A DNA stretch of 13,390 nt from Euperipatoides rowelli (GCA_003024985.2 PXIH01S0146095.1); one strand, 5' to 3'. Positions 1 through 8,962 are shown, counted from the stretch's first letter. Numbers and translations: made by a program. The notes: generated by a model from the sequence alone, not told the origin.

Positions 1-52
1 TGTAACTATAATTAATTTAAAAGTATTATTTACACACATGCGCTCACATATA

Positions 53-92
53 CTATATCTATATCTGTACCTGTATCTGTATATGTATCTGT
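53..92. repeat. TATCTG-type hexamer microsatellite
   Basis: The stretch is built of TATCTG, TACCTG and TATATG hexamers in tandem and passes directly into the CCAT-rich repeat. It is a simple repeat with no coding content; the leucine/tyrosine-rich open frame across it is a repeat translation. Confidence 0.85.
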
Positions 93-552
93 CCGTCCAT
101 CCCACCCTACCTTCATCTGTCCATCCATCCCTCCCTACCTTCATCCATCCATCCTCCATCCCTACCTTTGTCATCTGTTCCTCCCCACCTTTGTCTGTCT
201 GTCCATCCTTATCTTTGTCCATCTGTCCCTAACTACCTTCATCTGTTCGTCCCCTCCTTCCTACCTTCATCCATCCCTTCCTCCCTACCTTTGTCCCTCC
301 ATCCGTCCACCCACCTATCCACCTACCCATCCACACATCCACCAATCCACCTACCTACCCATCCACCCACCTACCCATCCACCCACCCACCCATTCACCC
401 TCCTACCCATCCATCCACCTACCCATCCACCCACCCATCTAACTACCCACCCATCCATCCAAATCCACCCACCCATCCATCCAAATCCACCCACCCAACC
501 ATCCACCAATCCAGTTATCCTGTCATCCAGCCATCTAGCCATCCAGCTATCC
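93..552. repeat. CCAT/CCAC-rich minisatellite (tetranucleotide-derived)
   Basis: The tract is made of CCATCCAT, CCACCCAC, CTACC and CATCTGTC words. The left part (93-300) is more degenerate and mixes CTTCATCTGTCC and CCTCCCTACC. The right part (300-550) is cleaner and follows a CCAYCCAC pattern. The plus strand is strongly pyrimidine-biased. Open frames on both strands here give proline/histidine/serine or tryptophan/glycine repeats and show no sign of a real protein. A composite simple repeat that grew by slippage is the straightforward reading. Confidence 0.9.
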
Positions 553-588
553 AGCTAGATAGCTAGATAGCTATCTAGCTATCTAGCT
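553..588. repeat. Perfect 36-bp palindrome of AGCTAGAT units
   Basis: Three 12-bp blocks, AGCTAGATAGCT, AGATAGCTATCT and AGCTATCTAGCT, form a 36-bp sequence equal to its own reverse complement, with no spacer. The left flank (CCAGCTATCCAGCTA) shows the CCAT repeat turning into the CTAGATAG repeat. It sits exactly between the minisatellite and the LINE relic and could extrude as a cruciform. Confidence 0.9.
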
Positions 589-598
589 ATAGTATACT

Positions 599-1265
599 GG
601 TGTTCTATTTCTTATCTGCAAGAGATTAAATAATAGTATTGTAGAGATAGAAAGTGTGTCTGATAGAGCACACAATCTTGTAATTCAGCTAACAATAGAC
701 TCAGATAATTCAAGTATATGCACCAACTTCAAACCATTCTGATGAAGAAGCAGAAGAATTTATGATGATGTGCTAAATTTTCATGATAAGGGTAAGTCTT
801 ATCACAAAATTATTATAGGTGACTTCAATGCCAAAGTAGGAGAACAACAAAAAGATGACAATTGATTGGGAAAATTTGGTGATGGTTTAAGGAATGATAG
901 AGGAGACAGAATGGTAGAATTTCAGAGAAAATTTGTTCATTATGAATTCATTTTTCAAAAATGCAATAAACAGGAAATGAATGGACTTGGAGAGGAACAA
1001 ACAGAGTGAATAAAGAAATTGATTAAACATTTGTTACCAAGAAGAAAATAATACAAGACATCTCAGTACTCAATCAATTCAACACAAGCAGTGATACAAA
1101 CTATTAAGGTATCAGATCATTCTAATAATGTATAACTTGAAATGGTTAAATTTGTCAAAAGAAAGTTTCATTCAATTGATATGGAGAATCTAAGGAAACA
1201 CTCACAATGGTTTAAGTTAAAACTTAAAAAGAGATTCAGAACATTACTAGATGTGCAGGTAGAAG
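599..1265 (+). pseudogene. RTE-like LINE relic, endonuclease region
   Basis: This is a degraded fragment of a non-LTR retrotransposon ORF in the style of RTE-clade elements, covering the apurinic-like endonuclease. In order, the readable pieces are GVLFLICKRLNNSIVEIESVSDR (599-667), then after a frameshift VYAPTSNHSDEEAEEF (714-761), then after another shift IIIGDFNAKVG with the GDFN catalytic box at 818-829. Next come NDRGDRMVEF, FFKNAINRK (another frame), a weak SDH box near 1117, and LKLKKRFRTLLD (about 1220-1255). At least three frameshifts and several in-frame stops (TGA at 863) show it is dead. No reverse-transcriptase domain follows, so it is truncated at the 3' side. The lysine-rich open frame at 1142-1351 is part of this relic. 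The RTE assignment rests on motif recall, not a search. Confidence 0.8.
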
Positions 1266-1678
1266 TACAAGATCTGAAAAAAAAAAATACTTTAGTATCA
1301 TTTCCTTCCAAGAAAAAAGAATGTCTTGCCTTGGTATTTGTTTTAATTTGAGATTGTATTCCAGGACAATATATAAACCAATGTAACTAGACATTGTCTT
1401 AAAGGACTGTCCATAGTTATATAAGTGAATTTTAACAAATACAAGCAGGTCAGTACTTATTACTCACAAAACTGTTTTAGTTTCAGAGTGATGCCTATAA
1501 ACGGTCACTCTGCTCAGGAATGGACACTACAATCAAATTTATGGAGAGGTCTAGTCATCGCTGATAAACTGTTAGAATAGGCCTACACTTTTTTTTTTTG
1601 ACAATTCAATTTTAATGTTGGCACACTTACAGGTTGATGAATTTGTACTCTCATTACTACCAAGTTTTGGTTTATCAT
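1266..1678. other. Non-coding AT-rich stretch
   Basis: No coding pattern, RNA gene or clear repeat is seen between the LINE relic and the piggyBac end. There is a T11 run near 1590 and scattered AT-rich sequence. Confidence 0.6.
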
Positions 1679-1840
1679 TTAACCCTGCTGATCTGTTCAG
1701 GTCTATTTGACCCAAAATGAAATTAATTTTGGTGTCTGTTCCTTATTTATTAAACGATGATTTTCATACTCTATGACTTTTATTTTTTATGGCAAATAGT
1801 TGTTATGATCCAAATTACAAGTAATGGGTAGTTAGTATTA

Positions 1841-1868
1841 ATGTACTGTTCGGATCAATATGATCCGA
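1841..1868. repeat. Left subterminal repeat of the piggyBac element with palindrome
   Basis: ATGTACTGTTCGGATCA begins at 1841 and runs into a 19-bp hairpin-capable palindrome (1850-1868): TCGGATCA, ATA, TGATCCGA. A related diverged copy, CTGTTCAGGTCTATTTGACC, lies next to the left terminus at 1692. Such repeats are plausible transposase-binding sites; that role is inferred. Confidence 0.75.
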
Positions 1869-2217
1869 CATGAATGATACTAGTGATTGACCATATATGT
1901 TCCAAAACACATTATTTTAATAGCAAACCTTTCAAAATTATGAATACAATGTCCGTTTATTGTTTTATATATGTAATATATCAGTATTTCAAATATTCAC
2001 AAAGTTATAGAAGTTTGAACGTCCACATGTTGAGCTGGATATTTATGCTGAACTGCAAGTTTCTGCAAATCTGTTCTTGTTTCTATCATTTGGCTATAAA
2101 ATGAAGGTTTGTAGTGACTCTGCAAGTCTGAACTTGTTAATCCTTTTGGCTATAATACACAATTTTGAGTGACTCCTATTCAGTTTGAGATTGATCTGTT
2201 TACAATCAATATCCACT

Positions 2218-2754
2218 ATGGCTAATCGATAACCTTTGACTGAAGCTGAGATTCAAGTGTTTCTGGAAGAATCTGATAGTGAAGATGTATCTGAAGAAAA
2301 TCTTGCAAGTGATGAAAGCAAAGGTGATAATTCCAACAAATAGGATGAGACCTAAGGACAACCTGTTGCTATAACTCTATATCATTGTTGTAACTGCATT
2401 CAATGACTTTATCCTCATGACTTCCATAAAACACAACTGGAATGATACGAAATTTACCTAGAGGAGAATATTTTTGTAAAAGCTTGGAAAAGTAATCACC
2501 AAGCCCCATATTTCCTCAAGACACTAAATGCCACGGACAGAAGAGTCATGCAAAATTATGAAGAATATACATCCAACTACTCTTGATTCTTAACCAGTAA
2601 ATTCTGTGGATAGAGATGGAGAGGTCAAATCTGCCAGATGCAAATTTTGTCCATCAAAAATGATAATGAAACAAACATTACATGTACCATGTCCAACAAA
2701 CATATTTGCAAATCCAATGTTACATATTACTGCCCAAATTGTACAAAGGACTAA
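2218..2754 (+). pseudogene. piggyBac transposase remnant (N-terminus and C-terminal Cys-rich domain)
   Basis: The ATG at 2218 opens MANR, hits a TAA, then continues PLTEAEIQVFLEESDSEDVSEE, the acidic N-terminus typical of piggyBac transposases, before TAG at 2341. The middle (about 2470-2590) reads NIFVKAWKSNHQAPYFL and RVMQNYEEY, weakly resembling the segment before the C-terminal region. The 3' part has SARCKFCPSKM (about 2633-2665). After a frameshift near 2680 it reads CTMSNKHICKS and YYCPNCTKD and ends at TAA 2752-2754. This is the CxxC...C...CPNC zinc-binding tail of the family, with one expected Cys changed to Ser (TCC). The catalytic aspartate region is not recognisable and is probably deleted. 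The copy cannot encode a working enzyme. Confidence 0.8.
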
Positions 2755-2882
2755 ATACATTTTTTCCAAAATTTTGGTATTTTGTTTTGATTTTTTTTTA
2801 AAGAATAACATATTTATTTAACCCAATAAAATTTAGAGACCATCCCTTTGATTTACTTATAAAGACATAATTTTATGATATG

Positions 2883-2899
2883 TGACCCGAACAGTACAT
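2883..2899 (-). repeat. Right subterminal inverted copy in the piggyBac element
   Basis: Read on the minus strand this is ATGTACTGTTCGGGTCA, matching the left copy at 1841-1857 at all but one position, in opposite orientation. It lies about 30 bp inside the right TTAA. The left copy is about 160 bp inside the left TTAA, so the two ends are not symmetric. Confidence 0.8.
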
Positions 2900-2933
2900 C
2901 TGTATAATTATCACAAACAGAAAAGCAGGTTAA

Positions 2934-3183
2934 ATCAGCATAAGTCTTGGTTCAAAACTTATAACAAAAATGTTTAGAAAGCAATAAAACATATCCATAA
3001 TTATGATTGTTCAAATTCTTACTATTCTATATCTATTATAAGATATTGGGTGGGTAAATGGATTTAAGAGGTTGAATGCACTATGACAAAAGGGAATGTC
3101 CGAGTAATCAATTTTCATAAATGTTGTGTTAAAAGATTGATGTTCACATACAGTGCAGTAATAGATAAAGTTATTAATTATAA
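2934..3183. other. Non-coding AT-rich stretch
   Basis: Nothing recognisable is seen between the right end of the piggyBac element and the 15-bp repeat. Confidence 0.55.
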
Positions 3184-3268
3184 ATTACTAATTATAAAAT
3201 TACTAATTATACAATTACTAATTATAAAATGGCAATTTTCTGTCCAATTCCCTTTTATAATTAGTAAT
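3184..3268. repeat. 15-bp tandem repeat with 16-bp perfect inverted arm
   Basis: ATTACTAATTATAAA-type units start at 3184, 3199 and 3214 (15-bp period). The last unit, ATTACTAATTATAAAA (3214-3229), has a perfect reverse complement at 3253-3268, leaving a 23-nt loop. It stands at the head of the longer tandem repeat that follows. Confidence 0.85.
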
Positions 3269-3290
3269 TTTTTCTATAGTGACAAAATGA

Positions 3291-3692
3291 ACATCATAGC
3301 CCTTCCCAGGTTAATCCCCAATAAAGGAGGTGGGACCAACTAAATGGACATACCACCCTCTTTCATTTACTAGGTTGTAAACTTTAATTGAACATGAACA
3401 TCATAGCCCTTTAGGATGTATAAATTCAAGATTATAAACTCATAAAAGAGTGACACCCATCAACTTGTTATAGTGACTTTTTTTTAATTACTAATATAAT
3501 CGTAACCTTGTAAATTAACATCATAGCCTATTAGGATATATTAAAACTAGGTTAATCCCACAAGGAAGTGGAACCCATTAAATTGTCATAGTACCCTTTT
3601 TTTAATCATTAGTATAATCTTAACTTGTAAATTAGTATCATAGTCCTTTAGGATATATAAATCCTAGATTAAAATCCCATAAGGGAGTGGTC
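3291..3692 (+). repeat. Tandem repeat of about 107-120 bp, four copies
   Basis: Copies begin with ACATCATAGCC(C)TTTAGGAT at 3291, 3398, 3518 and 3635, giving spacings of 107, 120 and 117 bp. Each continues with AGGTTAATCCC, then AAGGRAGTGG, CCCATYAAATTG, a T7-T9 run, and TAATATAATCNTAAC-TTGTAAATT. The last copy stops after AAGGGAGTGG. Copies are diverged by substitutions and small indels. This is a minisatellite array, possibly the internal repeat of an unidentified element. The open frame overlapping 3083-3343 is a shadow of it. Confidence 0.85.
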
Positions 3693-3739
3693 GTATTATT
3701 GAAAATGCAATTTTAAATAACAAAAATATAACTTATGGA

Positions 3740-4030
3740 TCAAACCTGATACTTCGGATTCTATGTCGATGACATCATCAAACCGGCCCGAGATAAAGCC
3801 ACCATACCCATAATTCAATACCCAAATTAGAAAATATGAAATTCACATTAGTGACTGAAAAAGTAAATACAATTAACTACTTAGACATAACAAAATAAAA
3901 CCTAATTAATTACTTAATTGATTTATCAGTAGTTTAAAAACCCATTCAAAATTCAATTTGGAATACATATGATTCTCATTATCCCCAACATATTAAATTG
4001 AACAATATAAATCAAGAAATAAAATTCGAA
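3740..4030 (+). pseudogene. Reverse-transcriptase relic with YVDD box
   Basis: A short, broken piece of a reverse transcriptase: FYVDDII (about 3759-3779) is the catalytic YxDD motif. In a shifted frame starting at 3827 come MKFTLVTEKVN, INYLDIT (3872 on), a degenerate VV*KPIQNS and YDSHYPQHIKLNN (about 3968-4006). The order YVDD, KFT.E..N.INYLDIT, RKP-like box and DSxHPxxHK is the arrangement seen downstream of the catalytic box in some non-LTR and Penelope-type transcriptases. In-frame stops and at least one frameshift show decay. It differs from the LINE relic at 599-1265. The clade is left open. Confidence 0.65.
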
Positions 4031-4600
4031 TTATGATCAAGTACAAACCAAAAAATATTAAATAATGAGATTAAAACTAAAAAAAAACATATTTCCCTAA
4101 AATAAATGTCCTAACAATATTATTAAAAAGTCTACCCATGACCTAACAATAAAATACCTGCACCATAACTATCTAACCCACCTTACCTTATACCATCCTT
4201 CATATCATACTTCAATACATAATCACATGATCCTCTAAACAAAAAAGAAATGAACTTAATAACTACATATAACCAAATCCATAATACAACCCCTTCTTCA
4301 CCAAACTCTTTTAACAACCAAAATATCTACAGTTACCTCCCCCCCCCAACCTGCCACCTCCTTCCCCCACAAATAATAATGATGTAAATAAAAAAACAAA
4401 TATTATACCCAAACAAAAAAATAAAAATAACTAAGAAAAATATCTCAGACAGGAATAAATAAATAACCAATATAGACTATATAACCAATTTGAAATAACT
4501 AAATATTATCAACAAAACGATATAAATGTTAAAATATTAAAAAACTAAATATCACAAAATTGACAATATCCAACATTACAATCTAATCCATTCTATTTTA
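4031..4600. other. A/C-skewed low-complexity stretch
   Basis: The plus strand is rich in A and C with few G, including a C9 run near 4339-4347 in a C-rich patch to 4369. No convincing coding pattern was found, though the first part may be the eroded continuation of the reverse-transcriptase relic. AACCAAAT/AATAAC words recur without a clean period. Confidence 0.5.
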
Positions 4601-4657
4601 ATGAATTTTGTAACACACCAGATATTTTAAACATACAACTCCTGGCAACCCCCTCAC

Positions 4658-4790
4658 CTTCAAATTATATATTAAATTTTTTTTTAAATATTTTAGTTCA
4701 TCTGACCTCTGATGCATTACATACTTTTTTCCTTGTGCATTTATGGAGACATATTTTGGAACAACTTCTAGGCGGATATTTGTGGACATG
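4658..4790 (-). CDS. Candidate internal exon, unrecognised
   Basis: On the minus strand an open stretch is framed by splice-like signals: TTTATGTTCCAG at the upstream side (AG at 4792-4791) and AATTTGAAG|GTGAGG at the downstream side (GT at 4657-4656), the latter a strong donor match. The 133-bp exon would read MSTNIRLEVVPKYV, then INAQGKKYVMHQRSDELKYL and a lysine-rich end. The composition looks more protein-like than the neighbouring frames. No family is recognised, no partner exon was found nearby, and the polypyrimidine tract is only moderate. It could be a chance open frame or a repeat fragment. Confidence 0.2.
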
Positions 4791-4822
4791 CTGGAACATA
4801 AATCATATGACAAACAATCCAT

Positions 4823-5418
4823 AATACATCAGCACCTGATTATTTCATCCATATCATTATGAATGCAAATTTCAAAATTCTGGAACATATTTACAAGTTA
4901 GTATAAATAAATCACATCATTGAAAGTTTATTTAACAATTATTGTAAACCTACCATAAATAACTCTGTAGCAGCAAAAGTAACATTTATTTAAATGAATT
5001 ATTGTACTTCTTTTGAAAACTCAAAATAATTTTAGTTGCTCATATCCAGCCTCCATCTGTAAAATATAGTTTTACATTTTAAATTGTTTTAATCCTTCAC
5101 TACCTATTCTGAAATTTACAATATTGAGGTCGTCTCCTGTATACAGGTGGGATGTTTTGTCTTTAAACCATTGATTTACTTAATCACTTTTATTCAATCT
5201 TTCATCATGAAAACCTACCTCTATTAATCTGTATTTCATTTTTAGATTGTTATCCCAGTATATTATATGTTAAGTATGAATGACCTTGGCTTAAAGGTCA
5301 AATGTAACAGATTTTAATTTTTTTTTTTATTATTGATTTTCAAAGATTTTTACTAAAAAAAAATTTCTACCAGAAAAAAAAAAAGTTAAAAAAAAAAAGT
5401 TATTTACAATTCAATTTN
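4823..5418. other. Non-coding AT-rich stretch with poly-A/T runs
   Basis: No gene is seen. A T10 run near 5319 and A9-A11 runs at 5355-5398 lead directly into the satellite at 5419, which may mark a repeat boundary. Confidence 0.55.
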
Positions 5419-5546
5419 AATTAAAGGATCTCTAACCTTAAAACCATACACTGACCTTAACTCCAATATGAATATAATAGCCAATTTAAAGGACCTCTAC
5501 CCTTATCCGCCCACTGATCCTATGTCCAACATAAACATTATATATT
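5419..5546 (+). repeat. 62-64 bp satellite, two diverged units
   Basis: Units begin with AATT(T)AAAGGAYCTCTA at 5419 and 5483 (64-bp spacing) and contain CACTGACCTTAACTCCAA and TGAATATAATAGCC. The second unit is much more diverged after ACCTCTACCC. The same unit recurs at the right edge of the window. Confidence 0.8.
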
Positions 5547-6566
5547 AAGAAATAACGAATAAAAAAATAACACATTATACCGCAGATAGAATGTAAGTTG
5601 ACCTGTGACTGGCTGTTTTTGGGCTGTTGGACAACGTTAAGTCTGAGATACAAACCCTTTCCATATTTCTTCATTCCATAATTTTAATTTAATTAATCAA
5701 TAACAAAGTATTATACTAGTCTAATGAAAACCAAATTAAACTCGTGTAGGAGTTTAGAGAATTACTTTAGAATGTTGCCTTTTGCAATTAAAAATTAATA
5801 AAATAATAATAAAAATTCAAACTTTATATTTTTATGTTTCGCCTCTCCATAACTTNAATATTAAAGTTTTTATGTTCTGTATTTCAACAATTACTTGGCA
5901 ATTGATTAATTGATTATAATATTGATAAGATGATGATAATGGTAGTGATAATAATGATGGTGAGTTTTATTTTTCTTTAATCATTTTTTAGTTGGCTTAT
6001 TTCCATGAGAGATTTCAGCTCAGAGCTTGCCCTAGGCTATAGCTATTAAAGTGTTTTTATGCGGCTTTAGTTAATTCGTGAAATGTTTAAAACTTCAAGT
6101 GGAATATCATTTATTCATATTGAATATTTTATAATCATATTGATGAATACGTTTACATCACAATCATGTAAGATATATATTATGAATTTATTAGAGCAAG
6201 TGAAAAAATAATTGGCGTACATTGCATAAGTTACAGTTCAAAAGTATGTGTATTCTTATTGTTACCATGACAACCTAGTAAGCTTGTATTGAATATAATG
6301 TAAATGTTTTATTACCGCACAATCTTGACATAATCTGATTGCAAACCATTAAGAAGCTGAAGTTGGCACTTAGACACGACTTTACTCAGATTTATATAAA
6401 ACTATTTTCTAAGAATTTCTAGAAAAGTATGCCAATCGCGTAAAACCACCAATATATTCATATTAATCTATACAGAGATATTGTAGATTGGATAATGAAT
6501 CAGTAAAATCTTTGTGTATTATTATAAATCAAAAAAGATTAATCTAAACAATGGTTAAATTCCACG
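5547..6566. other. Non-coding stretch, mostly AT-rich
   Basis: No coding region, RNA gene or mobile-element signature is seen. A short imperfect GAT/GATAAT tract lies at 5925-5962. The minus-strand open frame near 5486-5674 overlaps the satellite and has no recognisable features. Confidence 0.5.
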
Positions 6567-6621
6567 CATTTATCCGTGTGTATTTACTGTATTAAAGGCA
6601 TCATTTATCCGTGTGTATTTA
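6567..6621 (+). repeat. Two 20-bp direct repeats, 35-bp spacing
   Basis: CATTTATCCGTGTGTATTTA occurs at 6567-6586 and again, identically, at 6602-6621. The intervening 15 bp are CTGTATTAAAGGCAT. A local duplication is the simplest explanation. Confidence 0.85.
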
Positions 6622-6807
6622 TAAAGGTGAGGAGCAGCACCTTTTATTATAGTATAGTTGCCATACAATTGTAGATTAATTTAAAGCGGTCAATTTGAAT
6701 TAGGCCATAGGCATAGTGTGTGCTTATCTTCCGGCAGACAATTATTACAATTTAACAATTCCTGTTTTTATACAATTTTGACAAAAATTTTAAAGTAACT
6801 TCAAGTT

Positions 6808-6897
6808 TTTCCCTTCTCTTCATCTCTTCTATTTTTTCCCTATCTCTACCCTACTTTTCTCTTAGCTTTCCCTTCCCTCTCGTCTTGTAACTTTCCT
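6808..6897 (+). repeat. Polypyrimidine tract
   Basis: About 90 bases are almost entirely C and T on the plus strand (CCCTTCTCTTCATCTCTTC and similar) with no fixed unit. No AG acceptor with a coding stretch follows. Confidence 0.75.
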
Positions 6898-7832
6898 GTA
6901 GTGTCACTATCATGATATGGAAGAAATTCCAACCATGGACTCTAGAGAGATATAAAGAACAATTTATTTTAATGATTAGATTAGGTTAAAANAAATTATC
7001 AAAATCGATCAAAAAAGGATTATTTAAACTCTAGATTATACCCCCCCCCCTTCCAGCCTGATGACTTAAATGCATAGTAGTGTTACGGTTCAGGGTAAAA
7101 GTAAGGTTAGGACTGTAAATTTAAAAATATTGCTGCTATTAATACTAAGAAGGGACATTGTTACACCCGTTTCTAGGTGCTCGTCTTCTTTTTACTCTAG
7201 ATTCTAGAAGATCGTCATCTGCACATTTTATCTTCAGAAAAGTTTTAGTTCAATCTATTAATAAACATGCAAATAAAATTAACTTCTTCTTAGTATTATA
7301 TTGAGTGATTTAAAACATACAGAAATATTCAAAACTGAGGTGGCAATCAAAACTTGTAATTATCATCTTGGTGGCGCCACAGTACTTAGTCAGTCATGCC
7401 ACCAAGCTACAAATTAAGGCAATCATCAATTTTTATCAAAGCACTATGGTTAAATATTGATAACAGTTTTTAGACATCACCCAGTTGGATCAAGTGAATG
7501 CATTAATTAACTCTTTAATACAAAATTTTTAATTAGCAATTTATTTGTTGAATGGAAAATGAAGCAAAATAAATAAGACAAAAGCAATAAATAATATTTA
7601 CAAATTGTAGAGATGGGAGGAGGCAGAAGAACAATGATTTATTTTAAGTGTCCAAGATATAAAGTCAATGATGATAGACAGGGTCTCTACATATTTGCAG
7701 GTGTAGAACAGATTATATTGTGTATCTGGGGAAGCAAGTACACCAAATCATTACCTATGTAGTCCATTGTTTGTAAGGAGCCCAAACACATGATATATTG
7801 GCTAAAGTTATATTTGTGAGAAGAGAAAATAT
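6898..7832. other. Non-coding stretch
   Basis: No gene is seen. Notable local structures are a C10 run at 7041-7050 and a short inverted repeat, CTTGGTGGC at 7367-7375 against GCCACCAAG at 7398-7406. The minus-strand open frame at 7687-7941 runs into the dispersed repeat and is not a gene. Confidence 0.5.
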
Positions 7833-8475
7833 GTAGTTTCTGGCACAATCCGGGGTTTTTCAAGATGGCCAACTTTCTGTTCCTGTTTTTTTTTTTAAGA
7901 GGTGTTTTTATGCCTATAATTATGGACATATGACAACCCATTATGATGCATTAAAGGATACTTTCACATTGTGATCCTCCCCTTTTCTGTTTATGTCTCT
8001 CCAACTTGAAGTATTTCTGGCACAATCTGGGTCTTTTCCAAGTTGGCTGACTTCCTGTTTCTATTTCTTAAAGAAATGAGGTGTTTTAATGGCCATATAA
8101 GGTAATATGATGAAACATGATGACATCACTTCCGGGTGAAGAGTCACTTCCTGTCCCAGAAAACCCAAGATGGCTGACTCCATTTTGCATATTAGGGCAT
8201 TTTCCTAGCTAGTCAGATATAAGAGGTTTTTATGATATCACTTCTGGTTTGATGATGTACGTACAAGTGGTATTTCTGGCACAATCTTGGTCTTTATCAG
8301 ATGGATGACTTATGATTGAATTTCAATAAGGTAGTACCACCAGATCCAGATTTATGATGTCATTTCTGGTCAAAAATTATTTTGGTCACATGACTTCACT
8401 TCTGGTCTCAATCAACTCTAAATAAATTCCTGAGTTCATCCAATTATTTTCAAGATGGCAGCCCTCCCAGCCTTG
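7833..8475 (+). repeat. Modular dispersed repeat, cluster 1
   Basis: The core module TTTCTGGCACAATCTGGGTC, then TTTTCAAGATGGCTGACTTCCTG, appears at about 7836, 8014, 8270 and, more diverged, 8434. It is followed in two copies by a T/A run, GAGGTGTTTTWATG and a TATGAC or AATATGATG stretch. Other shared words are CACTTCYGG, GATGTCAT, TGATGACATCACTTCCGG (8119-8136) and CCAAGATGGCTGAC (8165-8178). The same core recurs at 10723, 11083 and 11313. Module order varies between copies, so it behaves as a family of rearranged or nested repeats. No coding capacity is seen and the family is not recognised. Confidence 0.75.
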
Positions 8476-8756
8476 ATGTCAATAAATATTCATAATCTAT
8501 GTTTAGGATATATACCTACATACCAGTATAGCCTACTCCACATAATATGATCTTCCACTAATATCATACTAATTATTATAGATGTGTGTACACTGTATAT
8601 ACACTTGGTCATGTTCTATTTACATATTATGGTGAATATACACTTTGTCATGTAAAAATAATGATATGTATAGTTTTTGATTTTAACATTATTCTTGTAT
8701 TCCGAGAATAGTAAAAATTAGAAAGTAACATTCAGGTGGAATAGTATAAAAAAATN
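8476..8756. other. Non-coding AT-rich stretch
   Basis: A local near-duplicate is present: TATACACTTGGTCATGT near 8598 and TATACACTTTGTCATGT near 8637. Nothing else was recognised. Confidence 0.5.
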
Positions 8757-8811
8757 ATTATTATTATTATTATTATCATTATTATTATTATTATTGTTAT
8801 TATTATATTGC
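8757..8811. repeat. (ATT)n microsatellite
   Basis: ATT triplets run in tandem with a few interruptions (ATC, GTT), preceded by an ambiguous base at 8756. An assembly ambiguity beside a microsatellite is expected. Confidence 0.95.
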
Positions 8812-8859
8812 TATTACTTTTATTTCACAATGGTTTCTATTTTATTATCAGTATTATTA

Positions 8860-8962
8860 TTTCTTTTCCTTCTTTTTTCTTTTCTTCTTCTTAGGCTACT
8901 CTCTTTCTTTTCTACTTTTCTTTTAGTTTATTTCTTTTAGCTTATACCTTTTCCCTTATTTA
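8860..8962 (+). repeat. T/C-rich tract
   Basis: TTTCTTTTCCTTCTTTTTT-like sequence continues with TTCTTCTTCTTAG and CTTTTAG words. It resembles several poly-pyrimidine/AG splice acceptors, but no open coding segment follows. Confidence 0.75.

Larger units (their letters stand above)
1679..2933 (+). mobile_element. piggyBac-like DNA transposon, internally deleted copy
   Basis: The element is bounded by TTAA at 1679-1682 and 2930-2933, the hallmark target duplication of the piggyBac superfamily. The left end reads TTAACCCTGCTGATCTGTTC. The right end, reverse-complemented, reads TTAACCTGCTTTTCTGTTT, which is the same terminal repeat with one indel and a few changes. Subterminal copies of ATGTACTGTTCGG-TCA lie near both ends in inverted orientation. 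The interior carries the start and the cysteine-rich end of a transposase, both broken. At about 1.25 kb the copy is too short for a full-length element, whose transposase gene alone is usually about 1.7 kb, so the central catalytic region has been lost. Confidence 0.85.

Noticed and set aside
38-566. Open frames rich in Pro/His/Ser (plus) and Trp/Gly (minus) across the CCAT repeat
   Set aside because: They are translations of a tetranucleotide-type repeat, open on both strands for compositional reasons.
1142-1351. Lysine-rich 69-residue open frame as an independent gene
   Set aside because: Its first part aligns in style with the region after the endonuclease in RTE-like LINEs (LKLKKRFRTLL), so it belongs to the relic.
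1874-2104. 76-residue plus-strand open frame inside the piggyBac element
   Set aside because: It lies upstream of the transposase start, has no family features and looks like AT-rich chance reading.
2590-2811. Minus-strand open frame opposite the piggyBac C-terminus
   Set aside because: It is the shadow of the plus-strand Cys-rich coding remnant.
2934-2975. tRNA-derived SINE B-box candidate (GGTTCAAAAC near 2950)
   Set aside because: No matching A box at suitable distance and no cloverleaf could be folded by eye.
7041-7050. C10 run as a G-quadruplex
   Set aside because: A single uninterrupted run lacks the four spaced G tracts needed on the minus strand.
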